From assembly GCF_030247195.1 (NCBI RefSeq), contig NC_080670.1, positions 46,886,194-46,950,193 on the forward strand: a DNA stretch of 64,000 bases, given 5' to 3'. Under the pieces are notes generated by a model. That model was not told the origin of the DNA. It did no database searches and worked only from the letters and a program-made list of their open reading frames with translations. The position numbers and the translations under genes are program-made. Below are positions 11,098 to 22,629 of this stretch, piece after piece. Source of the stretch: Topomyia yanbarensis. Its lineage: Eukaryota > Arthropoda > Insecta > Diptera > Culicidae. Positions within the stretch are counted from its first letter, which is position 1; each line of letters opens with the position of its first letter.

Positions 11098-11805
11098 TTT
11101 TTTATACAATGGAGAAGACTTTTACGTCCTAGCCCAGTACACGTGCTATTGGTAGGTGTCCAAGCTACCGCACGGGGTGTACTGGTGGCATGTCGGGCTC
11201 GAATGGTGACGCTTCCATTAATACCGACTAAACTCCATTGGGCTCCGCCATCGTTCCCCCCAGGAACTACCTCTCGGTATTATTTCTGGGGGGATGGCTG
11301 TACTTGATGTACTCATTCACTCTCGCTCACGCGTTCATACGTCCTGTATGAGGCTTACTTGGGTGCTCTCTCTATCGCACCTTGATTCACTCTCAAACAC
11401 TCCACATGAGGCTGACTTTTGTTGTCGCCTCACCCATGCCATGTGAGGCTGACTTGGGTGCTCACCCTATCACCTGGTTCACTCTCGATCGTGCCTTTCT
11501 ATTATACTTCTGTCACTCCCCCTGGCATCCCATGTGGGACATTTTTCTTAGGCCCCACTTCTGACATACCATGCGAGGCTGACTTGTGTGCTCACCTTTC
11601 TCATTCCTTGCTAGGCTTACTTTTGTGCTAGCCTTTACCATACCATGTGAGGCTGACTGTTGTGCTCACCCTTAACATACTGTGTGAGACTGACTTTGAT
11701 GCTCATCCTTTCACTCCTCTGCCACGACACGAGGCATCGATAGCTAAGTCCCAACATACTACGCTACGACCCTCCCATCTTGGTATGAGGCAGTCCACTA
11801 ATACG
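11098..11805 (-). mobile_element. R1-like LINE B, distal 3' UTR and poly(A) end
   Basis: On the minus strand this is the terminal 3' UTR of LINE B. It ends at a run of T (poly(A) on the minus strand) at 11098-11104 next to CAATGGAGAAGAC, the same 3' end as the nested copy at 7150-7175. It contains the 36-base tandem units (about 11330-11720). The UTR stops at 11805, where a TIR element is inserted, and resumes at 14667. Confidence 0.92.
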
Positions 11806-12984
11806 CAGGGCCGTCGAGAGCCGCGCCGGGCCCCGGGGTTTGAAGTACTGACGGGCCCTACCATATATGACTTCTTATTTCAATATCGATTAGAGAAACT
11901 ATACGGATGCAACCGTTTCAATTAAACTATTTTTTATGAATATTGTTTATTTGACACGATTCAATGCGTTAGATTAACAGAGTCGTCAGTATTTTAAATA
12001 AGTAATAGATGGAAAAAATGAAAATAATAAAGGAATATTTGTGGCTGGACATTAGAATTACTTGCGTCCGATTTGCCATTGCGATTGGAAACCTTTTTTG
12101 CGGCATTGCCATACAGTCCATATCGCCATCGTTCATGCTCCCTTGACGCACGTTAATGCTACCATCGTTAATGCTGCCCAGAATCCGAGCGTAGAAAAAT
12201 TGACATCTTGAGAGCTTGAAAGAGAAACAAAATTCAATTCATGCCCGCCGCGATGAATCGAAGGTTTGTTTGTTTCCCTCGTTCTTCGCTTTTTCGGTAC
12301 AACGCATATAATCGGTTTCAGGAGCAAACTGAATTTTGTTTCTATACTAGCTCTGAGATCATCAAGCAAAAGTGCACCAGATATAGATTATGCAGTTCAG
12401 TTATGCTCGAAAATGTAAAAAAACTGCCTACAAACTGTCCACATAATAACAAATTAATGCTTCGGTCAGTTTGGCAGTGAATTAATGAGGGAAGCATTGA
12501 AACTGAATGTTGAATTCAGCAAATTATTCAGAAATAGGCAACTGAATGTGAAATTTCGCGTTACTGATGCTACCTTGTTTCTTGTTGTTGGTACATGTTG
12601 TTGAATTTGAGGAACTGGATGCAGCTATTGCAGTTGTCACTATGACCTGAACGAATTTTCTTTATTGGTTTCTGAACATGGTAAAATCGGTTTTGGAATC
12701 ATGTTACATTTGCGCTGACATTCAGAGAGAAAACATTCTGAATGCGATGACTGTGATCCAACAGCGAAGTCTGCTGTTAGAAAGACTGAGACAGAGAGTT
12801 GTGAGAGAAAGAGTTTCGACTTTTGGTGGAAACTAATGGGTAGAATAAGTATCTAGTTAAATTCCCATATTTTTCTGCATCAAATGTGTACACTGGAACC
12901 TCCATTTACGAACCAAGCCAAAGGTTCGTAAATTGAATTAGTTCGTTTTTTGGGATTTAGATCGTAAAAAAAGTTCACTTCACA

Positions 12985-13310
12985 TTCTTATTAAAATTCG
13001 TTGGTTGAGTAACATTATCGATTACCCTAACAATATGGGTATTTCCGGAACGGGCTTGACAAGTACATGATGAAAATGGAAATTTAATACCTTTTGAAAT
13101 CCAGGATGGAGACTTCCGATTGAACAATAATCTCGATAACCCCAACAATTTGGGAATTTTTGAAACGGGCTTGACGAGTAGATGATAGAAATGGTACTTT
13201 GGAGCTATTTCGAACAATATCTGTATAAACTATGAGGGTATTTTTAAGTAGGTTTGACGAATAGATGAGCGATGCCCTTTTGAAGGCCAATATAGCGTCT
13301 TCTGGTTGAG
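12985..13310 (+). repeat. Three diverged tandem units of about 110 bases
   Basis: The units share AACAATNTGGGTATTT, AACGGGCTTGACGAGTA, GATGATGAAAATGG and a CTTTTGAA-type join. Units begin near 12990, 13100 and 13212, and the third is most diverged. A single related piece occurs at about 50912-50960 (ATGAGTATTTTCGGAACGGG). It resembles a dispersed satellite-like repeat that I recall from mosquito genomes. Confidence 0.7.
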
Positions 13311-13383
13311 AAAAGTTTTCTATAATCATATCATCCGCATCACAAATCAATATACCTATATCTCTACACAAATCTCTAAGTAC

Positions 13384-13589
13384 CACCCCCTGGTAATTAC
13401 GTAGCTTGACGGTAATTCCCCCCCCCTTGTCAACGTAAAATAAAAAAAATAAAAAACGATGTTAGTTATTCCCCTTTAAAAAAGCTACGTCGCATGACCT
13501 GACCCACTACCTCCCTGTCGTCACACATCATCACAAAATACAATACTCCCCCTCCCCCATATAATGCTACGTCATTTATGGATGATCCC
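13384..13589. repeat. MITE-like fragment with GGGATCATCC end
   Basis: The right end, read on the minus strand, is GGGATCATCCATAAATGACG, an end sequence I recall from a MITE family widespread in insects. The interior is C-rich on the plus strand with runs of C (13426-13435 region and 13548-13558). The left TIR is degenerate (AATTACGTAGCTTGACGG). Confidence 0.5.
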
Positions 13590-13619
13590 TTTTATTAGTA
13601 ACAGTTAGCTAAGAATATG

Positions 13620-14372
13620 ATTTATTTATTTATTTATTTAATATAATTATATCCATCGGACTTTGCAGTCTAAATGGACAGATAGAGTTATAAATAGTTA
13701 TAAATAACAATACATCTGATAAACTAAAGTAAAACAATATCACATCAAATAAAAACATCAAAGCACAGTAGAGCGGCTAATCTTATTGATGAAGCGACTG
13801 GACAACTCATTAAACTCAAAAAACTCTTCCACTGCGGTGAATGTCCGAGTGCATGCGGTAATCGGTTCGTTGGATCCAAACAAGGTACGATGAAATCTTT
13901 GCTGAAGCAGTGTTGTATTACGTAGTGTTCTATTAGGAATCCGAAAGTTTACTTCCGAACGAAGTTCTGGAGCATCCATCTCACCGTTAATCAGTTTTGC
14001 GATTACCAGCGCTTGCTGTATTTTTCGCCGGCGTTGCAACGTATCGATTCCCAGAAGTTGACACCTATCCGGATATGCTGGCAAATTAGCTGGATCATTC
14101 CACGGTAGATTTCTTAAAGCCATGCGCACAAATCGTTTCTGCACACGTTCGATTCTAATGCACCACGTTACTTGATGCGGACACCAGATCACTGATGCGT
14201 TTTCGAGAATAGGGCGGACGAGTGAACAGTACAGTGCCTTCAGACAATGTGAGTCGTTGAAGTCCTTAGCAATCTTGGAAATAAATCCCAACTGACGTGT
14301 TCAGTCCAATTGCACTCCTAAATCACACACCTGCTCAACTCTTGTCAGAATTGTACCGTTAATCCTATAATC
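13620..14372 (-). pseudogene. Jockey/CR1-like LINE, ORF2 C-terminal end and 3' tail
   Basis: On the minus strand it reads LTRVEQVCDLGVQLD, a stop, then QLGFISKIAKDFNDSHCLKA, LYCSLVRPILENASVIW and LPAYPDRCQLLGIDTLQRRR, the post-RT region of ORF2. The same blocks occur in the open ORF at 53.3-53.7 kb (FIFRIAKNFKDVYCLKSLYC). After the stop near 13758 comes a 3' UTR ending in (TAAA)n at 13621-13642, a microsatellite tail like those of CR1-type LINEs. It is 5'-truncated to about 750 bases and lies inside the TIR element. Confidence 0.82.
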
Positions 14373-14666
14373 GATAAATTGTATACAACTTCATACTGTA
14401 CACTTTGACAAACACTTGCGATAAATGAAACCAGAATGGTTCAATTGCACTGTTAAGTGAATTTAATTGGGTTACGTTCACGTACTTCAGAAAACCATTG
14501 GAACGATTGGAACGTAGTTATATAATATATTTGCAGTGTCGACAGAAACAATAAACTTCAACAATTAAATTAAAATAAATTTAATTCAGTTAAAAATGCG
14601 GGCCCCCAAAACAGACCCGGGCCCAAGGGTAGTTGCCCCCCCTGACCCCCCCTCTCGTCGGGCCTG

Positions 14667-16786
14667 ACGCCTATACACTCTCTCTTCTGCCTTGCTTCGG
14701 GGTGGCTGGGTTTACCCCTTACGCGGTTGCCTGTCGCTGCGCCAACCCTGCCTCAGCATGAACAGACCATTCACTCCCTTTTTTGCGCTTGGCCTTTTTC
14801 GCTCCAGCTAACCAATCACTAGTTAGCCGTGCCCGTCGGCTGTTGCTCGGTTCGCCAGATTACCTGTAGCGTACTGGCAATCTGGATGGTAGCAGCCGAG
14901 ACTGCATTCCATTTCTCCCCCGATTGACACATCCGCTGAATAAGGGTATCAGGGGTTGTGTCCCAGCCACAGACGTCAAGCATTGCTCTTCTTTCGACGT
15001 CGAACCGAGGACATACGTACAGTATGTGTTCGGCAGTTTCGTCTACACCTGGGCAGTCCGGGCAGGCTGGGACCTCCGCGTGCCCGAACCTGTGGTGGTA
15101 CTGTCGGAAACAGCCATGGTCTGACAGGAATTGTGTCAGGTGGAAGTGAACTTCCCCATGGGGTCTTCCCACTCAGCTCGATATGTTAGGTATCAGCCGG
15201 TGGGTCCACCTACCTTTCGAGGAGTTATCCCACTCACGCTGCCATCTGGCGACCGAGGTCACCCTGGTGCGCTCGCGGGCTCCTCTATTTCCACGTAGCT
15301 CGAAACACTCCTCATCTTCCCGAATGACCAGCCCGACTGGCATCATGCTCGCTATCACGCAGGATGCATCGTGTGATACCGTGCGGTAGGCAGATATCAC
15401 TCTGAGGCACATCACGCGGTAGGTGCTCTCCAGTTTCTATAGGTAACTGGTTACCCTCAGTGCTCTTGACCATGACGAGCCACCGTACCTGAGGATAGAT
15501 ACCGCAACGCCTGCCAGTAACCTACGTCTACTGGCGCACACCTTTGAGATGTTGGACATCATCCTCGATAGAGCCGCAACAGCAGTCGAGGCTCTCTTGC
15601 ATGTATAGTCGACGTGGCTGCCGAAGGTCAGCTTGTCGTCTATAATGACTCCGAGAGACTTCAGACTTCGCTGTGAAATGATTGCGACTTCTCCCACATG
15701 GATAACTGCATGCTGTGCCGACTTGCGGTTGTTGACGATAACTACCTCCGTCTTATGATGAGCGAGCTCCAGGCCTCTCGCGCTCATCCATTCCTCCACC
15801 GTGTTGATCGCGTGTTCTGCGGTTAGTTCTACCTCAGGGATTGACTCCCCGTAGACCTCCAAGGTTACGTCGTCGGCAAAGCCGACGATCTTGACCCCAG
15901 GAGGGAACTTCAGTCTCAGAATCCCGTCATACATGAGGTTCCATAGCACCGGGCCTAGAATCGAGCCCTGCGGGACTCCCTCGGTAATCGGAACCCTGAC
16001 CGGCATCGGTCTCGTATAGCAGTACGCGGTTCTGGAAGTAACTTTCCAGGTTCCGGTACAGACCCACCGGTAGGCTAAGCCGGTGTAACGAGAGCGCGAT
16101 GGCATCCCAACTTGCGCTGTTGAATGCGTTCTTCACGTCAAGTGTCACTAACGCACAGTATCGAATACCTCGCCTTTTCCGTTGGATCGCTATCTCGGCA
16201 ATCTTTATCACTGAGTTGAGAGCGTCCACTGTGGACTTACCCTTCCGAATGCTAAACTGGTTGCTTGACAGGCCGTCCGTACCCTCTGCGTACGGGGTTA
16301 GCCTGTTGAGGATAATCCTCTCAAGCAATTTGCCAGTCGTGTCGATCAGACAGATTGGTCTGTACGGCGATGGGTCGCCTGGCGGCTTCCCGGGCTTCGG
16401 CAACAGCACCAATTTCTGCCTTTTCCATCTATCGGAGAAACGGCACTCGTCAAGGCATCTCTGCATAGCTAGCCTGAATATGTTCGGGTTCGCTATGATC
16501 GCTGCCTTGAGAGTGCTGTTTGGAACTCCATCCGGCCCTGGAGCTTTGTTCATTGCTAGGGATTTAGCCACTGCGAGTAGTTCTTCATTCGTCACCGGAG
16601 CCACCATTTCGGCCGTGCCAGCACTGTCTCGTAGTGCAGGTGGCCAGGGGCTTGTGGCTCGAGACGGGAAGAGTACTTCGATAATCGTCGCCAACCGGTC
16701 CGGAAACCGTTCTGGGGGTGAAGAGCCCCCTTTGATCTTGGCCATCACGATCCTGTAGGCGTCACCCCACGGATTCGCGTTGGCAT
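14667..16786 (-). pseudogene. R1/LOA-like LINE B, ORF2 reverse transcriptase (few lesions)
   Basis: Starting at NANPWGDAYRIVMAKIKGG near 16775, the minus strand encodes KAPGPDGVPNSTLKAA, YRPICLIDTTGKLLER, FSIRKGKSTVDALNS, VTLDVKNAFNSASWDA (motif A), GVPQGSILGPVLWN (motif B), IVGFADDVTLEVYG (catalytic FADD, about 15870-15881), and the C-terminal HLTQFLSDHGCFRQYHHRFGH, CPDCPG, AEHILYVCPRF block. The ORF ends at 14819. A frame break near 16000, another near 15430 and a stop near 15173 are the only large lesions, so this is the best preserved R1-like copy here. It is 5'-truncated at about 16786, with no endonuclease. 14667-14818 is the proximal 3' UTR. Confidence 0.9.
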
Positions 16787-17021
16787 TTCATCCCGATCTG
16801 GCCACATAGGAATTTCCCTTACACATGTACTATCATAATGCTTAAACGGTTAAAAACCACAAAATGTAATTATTGAAACCACGGCAAATATAGCATTTTC
16901 GACTGAAGTGCTGGCAACCTTGTCTCTCAAATGATTTGTGTTGTTTTGGCTTCGATTTATTAGAGACTACGCGAAAGTATCTTGATTGTATGTCCGTTGT
17001 GCTGGTATAATAACTACTGAG
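16787..17021. other. No recognisable gene
   Basis: Short spacer between LINE B and the SINE. Nothing is identified in it. Confidence 0.5.
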
Positions 17022-17043
17022 CTGAACCCTGATGCATCCTTGA

Positions 17044-17581
17044 GCTTGAAATTGAGCTTGTGCGACCACCCCTGGCTGCTACTCCGTTATCGATCTAGAC
17101 TAGCTGAAGTTGCACAGAGAATAAATAGATAATTATGCTTGGGAGTAGCGAAACATCTTTCAATGTGCAACTCCTGGTAATCCTAAAGTATTGATCAATA
17201 CTGGCGCCAGCCAGGCCCGAACGTAGATCGCGGAAGGAAAGAGAAGGAATGGTTAGTCCGACACTTGCTTTTGCTAGAGGCCGTATACACTACTGCGCAC
17301 TCCACAAGAATCACAGGAGGAGGATATTTTTGTTAGTAAGAGTTAGAAGTTGGATTACTTCTTCTTTACCGACGCCAGAGAGGTGACTTCACTATCTGGA
17401 CTAGATATCGACCCACTAAAATCATAGACCGGGGACCAACGGCTTTACTTCCCTTCCGAAGGAAGACGTGACCACAGATTTTTTCACCTCAGAAAAATCT
17501 CAACGACCTCGGCTGGAATTGAACCCAGGCAAATTGGAATGAGTGGCGGTCACGCTTACCACTCAACCACCGGCGCCGTCT
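17044..17581 (-). mobile_element. tRNA-derived SINE, copy 1, with 22-bp target duplication
   Basis: On the minus strand the head (from about 17579) reads GGCGCCGGTGGTTGAGTGG, followed by TAAGCGTGACC. A box B-like GGGTTCAATTCC lies about 40 bases later, near 17520. This is the split internal promoter used by RNA polymerase III in tRNA genes. The body matches the plus-strand copy at 54.71-55.02 kb. The 3' part (17044-17200) is specific to this copy and ends in a degenerate CAAGCT-type tail. A 22-bp direct repeat beginning CTGAACCCTGATGCATCC flanks the insertion at 17022-17043 and 17582-17603. It encodes no protein and would depend on LINE machinery. Confidence 0.88.
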
Positions 17582-17603
17582 CTGAACCCTGATGCATCCT
17601 TGA

Positions 17604-18497
17604 TCAATTTATAAATAATTACAAAATTAGCCGTAAGTTGAGTCGGCTCTTTAACCATGTCAAACCAAAAATGCTCTGAGATTACCTTCAGATTCCGTAG
17701 TTACTGCACCCAACATACTTTGAAATTCTTCACCAGATCCAATGACCGACAAATTTGCACCCATTGAATACATCTAATACCACTAATGTGCAAGAAACTA
17801 TGAAACAATTTGGAAAAATTCCAGTTTTGAAAACTTCGATAGGAATGCATTCCGATTTTCGGGCCATTTTGTTCGTTTTTGTTTACGTATGATATCATTT
17901 TAAACTGTGCGTGGAAACCACGTGATGTATTTGGTTATACGTAAAAACTACTTTACTCTCTCCACTCTCGACGACACGGAAAACTTTTATAATTTCAAAT
18001 TCACCATTTTCGCCATTCTCGTACAAAAAGGTTAAGTAATCACTCTCAAAATCGTCAACCCAACCATTTTTTTCGACTGAGATATAGTATCTGGATTTCA
18101 ACAGGGGCGTAGTTATGGATGTACGGAGAGGGGTTACCCATTGATCACCCTCCCTCCCGTCATCACCGCCTTAAAAACCCCTCACTACACACCCCTTAGA
18201 CCATCACCCCACTCATCCCTAATCGCCTATATCTCTACCCTATCATATTTATACCACCACTATACTACAAAGTAAACCAAAATAAGCTGGGAGTGGTTCG
18301 GTTGTGGGTTATTCGACCTCTTCACATACTCACCCCGGCATGTCAAAATAAGTTTGCAGGAAGTTCACATTAAACTAATCCTGATTGAACCAATTTAAGA
18401 TTTTATGATTTTATTTCACGTGTTTCACCATCGACACATAGCTCATCAAATTCGCGGCTGGCGAGCCATTGTATATAGATGCAAGGTGTACTAAGTC
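17604..18497. other. No recognisable gene
   Basis: AT-rich with a C-rich patch at 18150-18290. I see no coding domain, RNA gene or TIR element. Confidence 0.5.
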
Positions 18498-18798
18498 GGG
18501 TAAAAAGCCTATTTTCAACCTTCTAGAGATTAGTTACTCGGTCTCCAATCGATGGAATGTGTATAAATTGTCATAAAAAGCTTTACTTCGTTGTTAAGAA
18601 CCAATCTAATAACACAAATGCCCTGAAAATAATGAAGTCCTCGTATTTGGGCGCAATGAAAACTCGAATCGAGTGTCCCAATTGTCGTCCTGCCTTTTGA
18701 GCTAATGCGTTGAACAAAAATGGCAGACGGCGCTCTAACCAACGGCTTCAAATGGGTAGGGTGATACAAGAAACATGACGAAAATAGACTCATTACCC
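18498..18798. mobile_element. 300-bp MITE family 1, copy 1 (GGGTAA ends)
   Basis: The ends GGGTAAAAAGCCTATTTTC and, inverted, GGGTAATGAGTCTATTTTC form a TIR of about 19 bp. A second copy in the same orientation lies at 56582-56895, aligned over its whole length with perhaps 15-20 percent differences, including AAAACTCGAATCGAGTG and CCAACGGCTTCAAATGGGTA. No ORF. The TA at the copy 2 flanks suggests a Tc1/mariner-type origin. Confidence 0.8.
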
Positions 18799-18836
18799 TA
18801 TGTAATAAACATTTCCAAAATTATATTGAACAGGTA

Positions 18837-20199
18837 CACCGAGCAAAAAGCATCTGAGAATTTCATAAGTCTCGACATATGAACCAGCCTTCTGACGATG
18901 CCATTGAACGCTTTAGAATGTCATGGGCCGGCTTATAAATTCATTTATCTTTATTCATGCACTCCATAGACGTACAAATAATGTATTTCATAAAACAGTC
19001 TTATGACTTCGCTCCAATATATGCGTTTAAGAATTTCATAAGTTTTTCTTATGAAACCCATATGAAATCTGTTATTGATTCTATAAAATTATATTTTGTT
19101 TTTCGTAAACGTCACTTTTGTGAAAAGTTCATAATTGTTTCTTATGAATTCAGTACTGGCCAGCACGGCCAACCAGGAGCTAATAGTTTCAGGCCAGCAC
19201 TTTTTGATTACCGCTGTTTGAAACAAAAGAAGTGAGATTTTTGTCAAATTGCTACAAAATTTTAAAAAATTGTTTTTTTTTATGTTATTGAATAAATTAC
19301 TATGAGCATTAAATCAGTTTACATGGTTATGATTTTTACAGAAGATATCCGATTATTTGAAATGAAATAAGTTGTGCATATAATTAGTGTCTGACGCGTA
19401 TTTTATGATTATCAAAATCAATTGAGAAGTAACAATCATTATTATTCAGTTGTCTAAGCCCAGTTTCCCACGAAATATGGACGAAGCGTTGCTCATTATG
19501 TACAAATTTTACCATTTAATGAGTTTTCTCTTCAATCTTCTGAAGGGATCTACACTTGGCGGTTCATTTGTCCCGAATTTAGTTCAACAAGATGACCACA
19601 CTAATGAACTCATTATGAATGACGTTCATGTTTTACAATTCTCGGTGGTTTGTTTACTTTGTTAGTTGCGGGAGTTCGAGTGCAACGGGTTCCCATCTGT
19701 TAATTTCAAACTCACGTACTCCCATGTAAACAAACCACCGAAAATTGTCAAGCGAAGTTCATCCGGCTCATTTTGGGGTTATGTCGGTTGGTGTAAAACC
19801 TAATATAATATTTTTACTGTTGATTTTTTGTCTACTAAAAATGCTCGAGAATATCAGCCATGTTCTATTTTTTATATAAATGTACAATAATATCCATAAA
19901 AATCTTATGACATTCATTCGAACATTGTAACGAATTTCATAAGACTGTTCTATGGAAATCATTATTTCTACTATATTTTCTGCTTATAAATATCAGCAAT
20001 TTTCATAAATGGGCACCTATGGCGTTCATTCAGACATTTTCATAAATTTCATAAGACTGTCTTATGAAAATAATAAGAGATGGATTTGGAAAATTTCCCC
20101 TCCAAATCATAAGACAAACTTATAAAATCCATTTAAAATCCTTATGTCTGAAAGTCATAAGACGTTTTTATGGAAATTCAAAGTAAATTTTGCTCAGTG
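18837..20199. mobile_element. 1.36-kb TA-flanked TIR element with CATAAG/CTTATG palindromes
   Basis: The ends CACCGAGCAAAA (left) and CACTGAGCAAAA (right, inverted) are flanked by TA at 18835-18836 and 20200-20201, a Tc1/mariner-like signature. The interior has about eight short palindromes such as TTTCATAAGACTGTCTTATG and many near variants, suggesting internal duplication or nested relatives. No transposase is present. Another inverted repeat (19635-19748) lies inside it. Confidence 0.75.
19635..19748. repeat. Inverted repeat, 23-base arms
   Basis: ACAATTCTCGGTGGTTTGTT at 19635 pairs with AACAAACCACCGAAAATTGT ending at 19748. The interior is about 68 bases. It is likely the ends of a small MITE nested in the larger TA-flanked element. 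Confidence 0.7.
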
Positions 20200-20309
20200 T
20201 ACAATAGCTCCGAAGAACCTGCCTCACCAAGAAGCATTTTAGCAACAGCCCGGGCTACCAGTCATCAAATCTGTCCAAGAGCTGGTGTAAAGCTAAGCAA
20301 TCCCGGATG

Positions 20310-20580
20310 CACTAGACCACTGCGGCAGCCAGGTGGTGATAATGTAGATAGATCATTAATAAATAGTGTAAACAAGAGTGGGCCCATATTACTTCCTTGA
20401 GGAACACCCGATTTGTTTGAAAACGGGGCGGAATATACGCGTCCAACTTTCACTATATGTTGACAATCACTAAGATTCGATTCGAGCCAACGAATTAGAT
20501 CAATAGAAACGCCGTTTAGTTTCAATCTTTCCAAAAGTATTCCGTGGTCAACTATACCAAACGTTGATTTCAAGTCAGTA
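20310..20580 (-). pseudogene. Jockey/CR1-like LINE RT fragment
   Basis: The minus strand reads TFGIVDHGILLERLKLNGVS, IDLIRWLESNLSDCQHIVKV and SGVPQGSNMGPLLFTLFIND, i.e. RT motif A region to motif B. It ends at LSTLSPPGC just before the expected catalytic DD, and the following translation is unrelated. It is a short broken scrap next to the TIR element. Confidence 0.8.
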
Positions 20581-21690
20581 TAGTGTCAACGTGTCAACGC
20601 AACGGGGCAATTAAGAATTTAGCGCATTTTTTTTGAGAACACATGAATAGGGTTACCAACCGTCCCTATCTTAAAGGACATATCCTTAATTTTGATGATT
20701 TGGGAAAGCGTCCTTAATTTTACTTCAAATGTCCTTAGTTTTAATCTCAATCCATGTTATATTTGAAATCAATTAGATTAAATTCGCTCAAGCGAATGAA
20801 ACATTTTACTCGCCATTTTAGTTGATCACTTCTTTATAGTATTTTGATTTGTTGTGTTCAGATTAATGATTCAAAAACATTGATTAATTTTATTGCTTGA
20901 AGAAAAGTTACAAACTAATACTTTCATGTATCTCACTTCCTGGTTGAGCGCCGACAGAAAAAAAAAGATTTGTCCTCTAATTCGAACAATCGACAATTTT
21001 AGACAGCTATCACTTTCTAGCACAGTTGGCAAATTTCTTAGTTACTTCATGTACTTTAATTAATAAGTTCTATACTTAAGGAAAACTTTGATTTTTGGAA
21101 ATGACAATAAAAAAATAGGATTTCTCGTACTAATATCCATACAAATTTCAAACGTAACACGGGATGCCACAACCTAATATTCTGCACAGTTTCTTAGGAC
21201 TCCACAAGAACAAAAAAGCACTGCTCTTAAAAAAAATATTGGAAATCTTTTCTTAACACCACTCAACCAAACACATTTTAGTCAAAGATGAGTAAAATTT
21301 GTTAGTGTCGGTCAAAATTCAAGGTGTCCTATAAACAGCATATGCATCGTTAAAAAGCTGACGAGAATGATGTCGTATGCGAGGCCATTATTTTGCATAA
21401 ATAATCGTCGATTATCTAAATATCTAAACAATTTTTGAACCCTCATTGTTATCTACCTTGGATTTACTGTGTTTTTCATGAACCAACTGGACCACCTGGG
21501 TTTCATTGGAAATCTTTCCTCTTTTGTGGCACAGACCTGTTGGTCCACATTTGGTGTAAATGTTTCAAAGTATTTTTATTCTGCTTTCTTATTTACTTTC
21601 TGTCAACTACCTTTGTCATGTCATTGTCGCATTTATTCACTCAGCATTATTTACTTGTGTTGCTTGTGACCTACTTTTCATTTTGCTCTA
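20581..21690. other. No recognisable gene
   Basis: AT-rich. CCTTAATTTT-like words recur at 20670-20745 (a short local repeat). An open stretch on the plus strand (21435-21881) is hydrophobic noise overlapping the LINE scrap below. Confidence 0.5.
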
Positions 21691-21699
21691 CTTATATAC

Positions 21700-21900
21700 T
21701 ACAAATGTATTCCATCAAGAATAATGTCGTAATGGGAAGAAGAGATTGCGTAGGCCTCGGACGTTCTGGTAATAAATCGTCAGTTTACCATTCAAGTCTG
21801 CGTCGAGAGTCAATTCCTCAAATTCCACCATCTAATTCCAAAGATGATCGTCTAATAACTCGTACACCTGGAAGGGCGTGAAGCATCTTGAATTGACGAA
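21700..21900 (-). pseudogene. LINE ORF2 start fragment (YYQNVRGLRN)
   Basis: The minus strand contains LTIYYQNVRGLRN near 21785-21745, the conserved start of the endonuclease in Jockey/CR1-type ORF2. It is preceded by a broken ORF1 end. The reading breaks soon after. It could be the same decayed element as the RT scrap at 20.3-20.6 kb, but the intervening sequence does not confirm this. Confidence 0.6.
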
Positions 21901-22605
21901 CACTAATATGTCCAATATTAGTCACAAGAAAAGAACGTCCCGAATTTGCAATGACATCATTTCCCAATGCGTCCAATCTACATCGTAAATTTTGCTAATT
22001 TATTTTTTTTTGTAGCGAGCCGTCATTTGGAAACATGTAAATTATGTTTAGAGACACCTTTTACAAACAAATTATGCAAAAACGGCCCGGTCAGTCAAAT
22101 GATGCGCCAATGTATCAAAAATTATAAAAAATCGACCTTACTACGCTGAGCAAAATTTTAAAATTGAAATAATGAATAGTATGTAACTAAACATTGTAAG
22201 ATATTTTTCATAGCCTACTGAAGCCTACTGAAATGAAAGGTAATCTTCCGCTTTAAAACAATCCAGTACAAATTAACACCAAACATATTTTAAAACGAAA
22301 AAAACGGGAAAAAATGATAGGCCATCAAGAGCTGTTTATCTAACTTAATAATTCTAAGCCATCCTTTTCCCACCAGTGCGATATCGCAACTGCCGAAAAA
22401 AAGCAATCTGAAATGTGCGTGTCCGCCGGTGGCGATAACCAGCAAGAGCACTGTGCCTGAAATCACTCCCCGGAGTCCAATCTCGACTACCTGTACTTTC
22501 GCTTTTAAATCCAGCTATCCCATCTCCCAGAACCATTATGTCATCCTGGCTAGGGGTATTCCGGTATCACTCATCGCGCACGCACGGCTAACAACAGAAC
22601 CAACA
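21901..22605. other. No recognisable gene
   Basis: Unclassified. A more GC-rich patch at 22370-22600 carries no domain. Confidence 0.5.
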
Positions 22606-22629
22606 TTAAGGGAGTCCTCTACTTTCGGG

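Larger units (their letters stand above)
11806..14666. mobile_element. 2.86-kb TIR element inserted in the LINE B 3' UTR, no transposase
   Basis: The left end CAGGGCCGTCGAGAG and the reverse complement of the right end, CAGGCCCGACGAGAG, form an imperfect 15-bp TIR. The host sequence ACG is repeated on both sides (11803-11805 and 14667-14669). Removing the insert rejoins the LINE 3' UTR exactly as in the uninterrupted copy at 6600-6660. The GC-rich CAGGGCCG ends resemble hAT ends, but hAT makes 8-bp duplications, so the superfamily is unresolved. The interior carries a 110-base tandem repeat, a GGGATCATCC-type repeat and a Jockey/CR1 scrap, and no transposase. Confidence 0.75.
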
